A stretch of DNA of 64,000 nt from Papaver somniferum. Lineage: Eukaryota; Streptophyta; Magnoliopsida; Ranunculales; Papaveraceae. The position numbers were made by a program, and so were the translations under genes. The notes beneath the pieces were generated by a model. It worked only from the letters and a program-made list of their open reading frames with translations, was not told where the DNA came from and searched no databases. This document shows, piece after piece, positions 59,571 through 64,000 of the stretch (positions are counted from its first letter, which is position 1; each line of letters begins with the position of its first letter). The stretch spans positions 14,962,063-15,026,062 of the forward strand of contig NC_039362.1 of the NCBI RefSeq assembly GCF_003573695.1, read 5' to 3'.

Positions 59571-59935
59571 TTGTAAATCAAATCAAAAATATTTTTATTC
59601 TCTGTAAAAGAAATATTCTAGAGAAATACGTAAATTGAATTTTCTCAGTTTTCTGTAATTTTGAAATCTCGCAATCTTTGTAATTTTGAAATTTTTGTAA
59701 TCTTAGTAATCTTTATAATCTTTGAAATCTTTGTAAATCAAATCAAAAATCTTTTATTTTCTGTAAAAGAAATATTCTAGAAATATATATAAATGGAATT
59801 TTTTTTATTTTTTTTAAATCTTGAAATCTTAGTAATTTTTGTAATTTTTGAAATCTTGAAATTTTTGTTATCGTGCGATTGAATCTCTTTTTGTAAATCA
59901 AATCAAAAATCTTTTTATTCGTTCTTAGTATAAAG
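59571..59935. repeat. Three tandem copies of a unit of about 160 bp, AT-rich
   Basis: TTGTAAATCAAATCAAAAAT starts units near 59572, 59733 and 59894. It is followed in the first two by TCTGTAAAAGAAATATTCTAG and by runs of GTAATCTTTGAAATCTT. Confidence 0.85.
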
Positions 59936-60039
59936 TAAAATGTTGAAGGAAGTGGTACTTATCTTTCATGTGAGTCGATGTTGTTATCAGAGAAGTGAAT
60001 AAAATGCCTTGAAATGTATGAATTTCGCGCAACAAAAAG

Positions 60040-60875
60040 AAGTGTGAGAAGTGAGATTTGAACCCTTGATCTGCTTCTTGGATTTTCTCGCACCATACCA
60101 ACTGTGCTAAGCCTCTTTTGCGAAATAATCAAAGTTCTTGCGAAGTAATCAAATTCCAACCGTATAAGAGGCAACTCTGTATAAATTTCGCATAATAAAA
60201 ACAAACATGCGAGAAGCAAGAATTGATACCGCGACCTGCTGCTTGCATTCATGCCTCCTAACCAACTGTGCCAACCCTCTCTTGCGAAATAATCAAAGAC
60301 TGTGCGAAGTAATCAAATATCAACTCTGCGAAATGAATATTTGCGAAGCAAAAATTATTTGGTCGCATGGAGAATTGAACCCATGTCCTCTAGTTTGCAT
60401 ACTACTTCTCTGACCATCTGCGCTACTTGTTGCTTACGAAAGAACCACACAATGCTGTAATTTATCCAATTTCTTCGCCTTTAGGATTTCAAAAATGTGC
60501 AAAAAATTAAGCTTGATGAGGGATTCCAACTCGAGTATTACAACTCACTCTAGCGAAGCTTGACCAACTATGCTACCTCTTGTTTGCGAACTAATGAAAC
60601 AATATTGCGAAATTATTCATTTTTTCGCTATCTGTAAAAAGAAGAAAACTATGCTCGCAGGGAAGTTCGAACTTGTGACCACGAACGTACATATTGTTCT
60701 CTTGACCAACTGTTCAAGAATCTCTTTACGAAATAAATGCACAATGTTTTTCTCTTATTCTTTTATTTTCCCATGCAAATGAGAAGAAAATGAAAAATAT
60801 GTGTCTCTGCGAAATTCGAACCCGTGACCTATCGCTTACTCTCTCCTGCTCAAACCATCTGTGAGAATTTATGTT
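60040..60875 (-). repeat. Tandem array of six tRNA-like sequences
   Basis: Six minus-strand units occupy about 60049-60118, 60211-60289, 60362-60436, 60516-60590, 60655-60730 and 60803-60872, spaced about 140-167 bp. Each has an A-box-like motif (plus-strand complement CCAACTGTGCTA or near variants at 60098, 60262, 60414, 60564, 60706 and 60855). About 35-45 bp away each has a B-box-like motif (complements at 60054, 60220, 60371, 60521, 60662 and 60811; the best reads GGGTTCGAATTT on the minus strand). Spacing and order are those of tRNA genes; acceptor stems are poor. Units are separated by GCGAAATAATCAAA-type spacers. They lie just downstream of the PBS, in the sense orientation of the element. 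Confidence 0.7.
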
Positions 60876-61204
60876 TTTGATAGAAATTGCAGCATCTGCC
60901 TCTTATCTTTTCTTCGTCCTTCCTTAACTTCTTTCACATTTGCCTTCTTCTCCTGAACATGAAAATTTTCCACTGAAACTTCCATTTTCTCCTTAAATTT
61001 CACCACAACAACTAATTTTTTCTCTCACTCTTTTCATGTCTTTGAATTGTTGATGATGTTTACTCCCTGAAAGCGTGATTTCTTCCATAAAATTTCCATT
61101 TTTGAACCTAAACTTTGTAGATCTATAAAAATATGAACAATAGCTAATCTTCATGGAAATTTTTTGAACCAACAATCTACAGGAGGGATAAATCCTTTAC
61201 TCCT

Positions 61205-61221
61205 CCCTGTTTCTAGCGCCA
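61205..61221 (-). other. Primer-binding site of the non-coding element
   Basis: The minus strand reads TGGCGCTAGAAACAGGG, 3 nt after the LTR. It begins with the obligatory TGG. The primer tRNA is not identified. Confidence 0.75.
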
Positions 61222-61224
61222 TTA

Positions 61225-61719
61225 TGTAATTGCAGGAAATCCTACAACACACCCCTTGTATTATCATGACTATGATTTCTAGATCTAAACTTATTTGATA
61301 TGAAAATAAAGATAAAGATAATGAAAATAGAAAATAAGACACAAGATTTACGTGGTTCGATCAATTTGATCCACATCCACGGGGTTAGGGATCTTCACTA
61401 TGATTGTTTGTAATTACATCTTGATTACATGGAGACTCCATTAATGAGTATTTGGAGCTCTAAGTTGGTAGAGGAAGAAGAAGGAAATAATAATAATAAT
61501 ACAAATCCCGAACCCTTTTCTCTCTTTGAATTTCCCTTTATATAGGTGTTTACATAGTGGATGACAGCTCATATGTAGTGGAGTACAGCTCATATTATCT
61601 CGCGCACAAAATACATTCTCGCACGATTCGCTACCTTCTCGAAAGCTCTCTCTATAACTTCACAGGCTCTATCTATAATTTCGCAAACTCTTACTGTTGT
61701 GCGATATTTGAATCCTACA
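61225..61719 (-). repeat. 5' LTR of the non-coding element
   Basis: 495 bp. It differs from the other copy by a short AT-rich duplication near 61309-61330 and scattered substitutions. Confidence 0.9.
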
Positions 61720-61724
61720 GTTCC

Positions 61725-62055
61725 CGTTGAAGCAATGGTATTCAAAGTAATCCCTTGACTTCTCAGTCCTTAGGGTTGTTTTCCTTTGGACCATGACCAC
61801 TCCAAGTTTTCCCGTCCCTTAATTTCCCTTAGAATGCGAGTGTAGTTCGTTTTCAGATTCGTGAAGACTTGATATTCAAATTTACGACGTCACGCCGACG
61901 GTCGTCCCTTCGTCCTCTTTTATCATCACTTGGGCGCTCAGCCGAACCGCCCCTGTTTGATCCGTTGGCTTGTGTAGATGGGGAAAAACGATTTGCTGGT
62001 TTTTAAGGGATTGAGAAGACGACCGTACGGAGGAGACTCCTCGAACCGAGCGAAA
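61725..62055 (-). pseudogene. Gypsy gag, central part (decayed)
   Basis: Minus-strand gag sequence in several frames: a basic linker (DDKRGRRDDRRRDVVNL, near 61900), a YTRILREIKGRENLEWSW block (near 61825) as in Tat gags, and the start of the zinc finger (FEYHCFNG) that continues at 56539. At least three frameshifts. It is cut at about 62055 by the long LTR-like unit. Confidence 0.75.
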
Positions 62056-64000
62056 TGTTAAACCTCACACAGATGCACCGCTGCAAAGGGGGTGCTTTAG
62101 ATTCGAGATATCAATCTGTAGTACTCCGGCCTAAATCAAGACAATGACCGTTCCATAGTAAATTCGGTCACAAGAGACGATGGGTTGATCTGTAGGAGGG
62201 AAGCTGGGAAATGTGTGGAATCAATGGTAATCAAAGATTGTGGGTGTGTGAATTATGAATATGATAAGCTCTGAATGATTGAAATTGCTCAATTGAGAGT
62301 AGTGGCTCAATTGATGAGTTGATGATCTCGTGTTGTCAGTTTGACGTGAGATTGATGATACCGATGATGTCGATGATTCAATCATGATTCAGAGACTTAT
62401 TTATATTGCTGGAATTTTAGACACCATGATTCCATGAAGTGTGACAGTTGATGGAATCAAAGAGTAGGGAAGTAGAGAACGTGTTTGAAACTAGTTGCTC
62501 AACGTGTGGAGACTTGGTCGATTTTCCACCCACTACCTCGTGAATTCCTTCAACTGATTGCACGACTTGCTCACATTCCATCGTGTGTTTGAACACACGT
62601 GTCGTAGACCGCCAGACCAAAACCCTAAGTGATATCCCCCCAAGTGACACGATTGACGTCTCGTGGTATGTTAGTCAATTGATGACTTCGTGGTTTGATG
62701 GGACGATGAGTCTATGTAGTTGCTGAGTTGAACATGATGTTCTGAAACTCATGAATTGAACATGTCATGAGACAGAGGTATAGTTCTTACGATGAGTGAG
62801 CAAGTATTTCTCATTCTATGGATCGTTGAATATTTATTGTTGAACCAATATTCCTTGGTTTGAGCAGATATTTATTGTCTGAGCAAGTGTTGCTCATGTG
62901 ATGAATTTTTGAATATTTGATCGTCTGAGCATGTGTTGCTCATCTGATGGATTATTGGTACCAAAAATATTAATTAGAATATTGGTCGTTGAACCGAGCA
63001 TAATTAAATAAAATTAATGACCATGAGGCCGTCATAAAATTATTAAGGTTGGAATCTGGAATGATGATCCTTGGATTCAGAAACCCTAATTTGATCAATT
63101 GATGATCAATTCATGGTTCGTCAGAAGTTTAACCATGGGATGAAGGAGGGAGCGACTACATGGGACCGTGAATCAACCATGTAGTGTCCATATGCTCACG
63201 TGAGAAAATACGAAGAACTTCTGAAGAGTTGACGATTTGTTGGTGGAAGAATGATTAAATGCTGGCTTAATCATTTATTCAAAAATGCTCGTCCGAGTCT
63301 TAGGTGAGAAAACCTAATTAATTACGACGAGGCGGGGGACCGACCATGGGTTCATGAAACCGGCCCTGGGTTTTCACGTGACCGCCTGGCGATCGCTTCA
63401 TGAAAATCCAAAGTGTTTGGAAGAGTTTTGGATCTAATACGAGCAATTGTGCAAATTAGGTCAAAACTGTGAAAATTGATGGGACCGGCTTCCGTGAGCC
63501 AAAAAGACAATCTTGGTCGGTCAAGATAGCGTGCTCGTGTCCCTAAGGCGTTCGTGTCTCAGTCTTGAGAATTTTGATATTTTCTGGCGTGCAATTGAGC
63601 ATCCATTCGAGAAAATATGCCAAAATTAGGGTTTAGACGAAACTGAGGAAAACACCATGAGATGATGAAAAATAATTATAAAATAAGGAATGAGGAGGCG
63701 TGGGACCGCCGTGGTCAAGGAATGGTCGTCCGGTCGTGACCACGGTCTCGTGGTGCCTTTTTCTTAATTTTATAATATTTTGATGATTTTATGAAAAATT
63801 CATGAATTTTGAGAAATTTGATGAATTTAGGGAGTTTCCATGAATTGAAGGAGTTTTCATGAGTTCATGGAAGCAAAATATTAAAATAATAAAAAACACG
63901 GGCATGTGGGACCATGGAGGCATGGACGTCCGGCTATGGACCGGTCCCACGAGTTTTTCATAATTTTTTTAATATTTTTAGGTTTTTTTGATGATTTGAT
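62056..64000 (-). mobile_element. Long LTR-like unit, right copy, running off the window
   Basis: Begins TGTTAAACCTCACACAG and matches 3892 onward. On the minus strand this is the LTR end. A TATA box (TATAAATA) at 62398-62405 lies about 340 bp before it, supporting the minus orientation. It contains GAGCA...TGCTC palindromes (62880-62945) and GC-rich palindromic islands (63131, 63340, 63480, 63700, 63900). No PBS follows its end at 62055, so it is not a normal 5' LTR of the gypsy element; a solo LTR or truncated copy is more likely. Confidence 0.55.
62398..62405 (-). promoter_or_regulatory. TATA box of the long LTR-like unit
   Basis: TATAAATA on the minus strand, followed by AGTCTCTGAATC. 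The left copy has the decayed TATCAATAAG with the same AGTCTCTGAAT downstream (near 4247-4256). Confidence 0.5.

Larger units (their letters stand above)
56540..61719 (-). mobile_element. Non-coding LTR retrotransposon (LARD-like) built of tandem repeats, minus strand
   Basis: The LTRs are 56540-57013 and 61225-61719 (TGTAATTGCAG...AATCCTACA). The TSD is GTTCA (56535-56539) and GTTCC (61720-61724). The minus orientation follows from the PPT complement at 57014-57031, the PBS at 61205-61221 and the minus TATA (TATATAAAG) in both LTRs. The 4.2-kb internal region has no retroviral domain; it is a mosaic of tandem repeats of 20, about 160 and about 150 bp, and of tRNA-like units. It interrupts the gypsy gag. 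Confidence 0.9.
1063..62055 (-). mobile_element. Host layer: degraded Ty3/gypsy Tat-type retrotransposon, minus strand, split by nested insertions
   Basis: Read right to left, the pieces are gag (62055-61725, then 56539-56216), protease (16441-15820), reverse transcriptase (15768-14601), RNase H (14370-13612) and integrase (13615-12322). Beyond the integrase there is a plus-strand accessory gene remnant. The gag-to-protease reading frame is continuous across the TTCCT duplication left by the copia insertion, which shows these pieces were once one ORF. PR-RT-RH-INT order is that of Ty3/gypsy, and an antisense extra gene after integrase is known from some Tat-clade elements such as Grande. All coding parts carry stops and frameshifts. 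The element's own LTRs are not identified with certainty; they may lie outside the window. Assigning the accessory gene to this same element is inference from position and orientation. Confidence 0.75.

Noticed and set aside
3892..64000. The two long LTR-like units as the 5' and 3' LTRs of one gypsy insertion
   Set aside because: They are only about 70-75 percent alike, no PBS follows the right copy, and accessory-gene coding sequence lies on both sides of the left copy. Independent insertions fit better.

Overview
This window is plant nuclear DNA (eudicot type; poppy-like Papaveraceae is my guess, low confidence) made almost entirely of nested LTR retrotransposons. I see no ordinary host gene. 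The evidence is TG...CA long terminal repeats, tRNA primer-binding sites, polypurine tracts, 5-bp target-site duplications (TSDs), decayed gag/pol reading frames and abundant transition-type decay.

Layout from oldest to youngest. (1) The host layer is a minus-strand Ty3/gypsy element of Tat type: gag remnants at 62055-61725 and 56539-56216, protease-RT-RNaseH-integrase from 16441 down to 12322. Beyond the integrase lies a plus-strand, intron-containing accessory gene remnant (1063-3891 and 7387-8777), which fits the antisense extra ORF known from some Tat elements. (2) Four insertions broke it: a long LTR-like unit in the accessory gene (3892 to about 7386); a related unit at the right edge in gag (62056-64000); a Mutator-like TIR element between integrase and accessory gene (9286-12271); and a non-coding LTR element in gag (56540-61719). 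(3) A Sirevirus-like Ty1/copia array (16442-56210, perfect TTCCT TSD) sits between gag and protease. It is LTR-internal-LTR-internal-LTR; each internal region carries gag and a small coiled-coil/membrane ORF but no recognisable pol. (4) The copia middle LTR was split by a second, minus-strand LTR-internal-LTR-internal-LTR array of an Athila-like non-autonomous family (24319-39579), whose last LTR took a solo LTR (37901-39216, TSD TAAAA). The second copia gag was split by the youngest insertion, a plus-strand Athila-like non-autonomous element (40835-50367) with two 2,737-bp LTRs differing at only about 14 sites by eye. It carries the only long intact ORF in the window (44404-46116, 570 aa).

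Functional picture: none of the elements looks autonomous. Three families encode structural or accessory proteins without polymerase, so they would have to be mobilised in trans. The most novel-looking signals are a tandem array of six tRNA-like sequences inside the non-coding LTR element (60040-60875); a conserved C-terminal protein signature shared by two otherwise different Athila-like families; a pol-less Sirevirus with its own internal TATA box in front of a coiled-coil/membrane ORF; and palindromic islands in the long LTRs that show compensatory changes.
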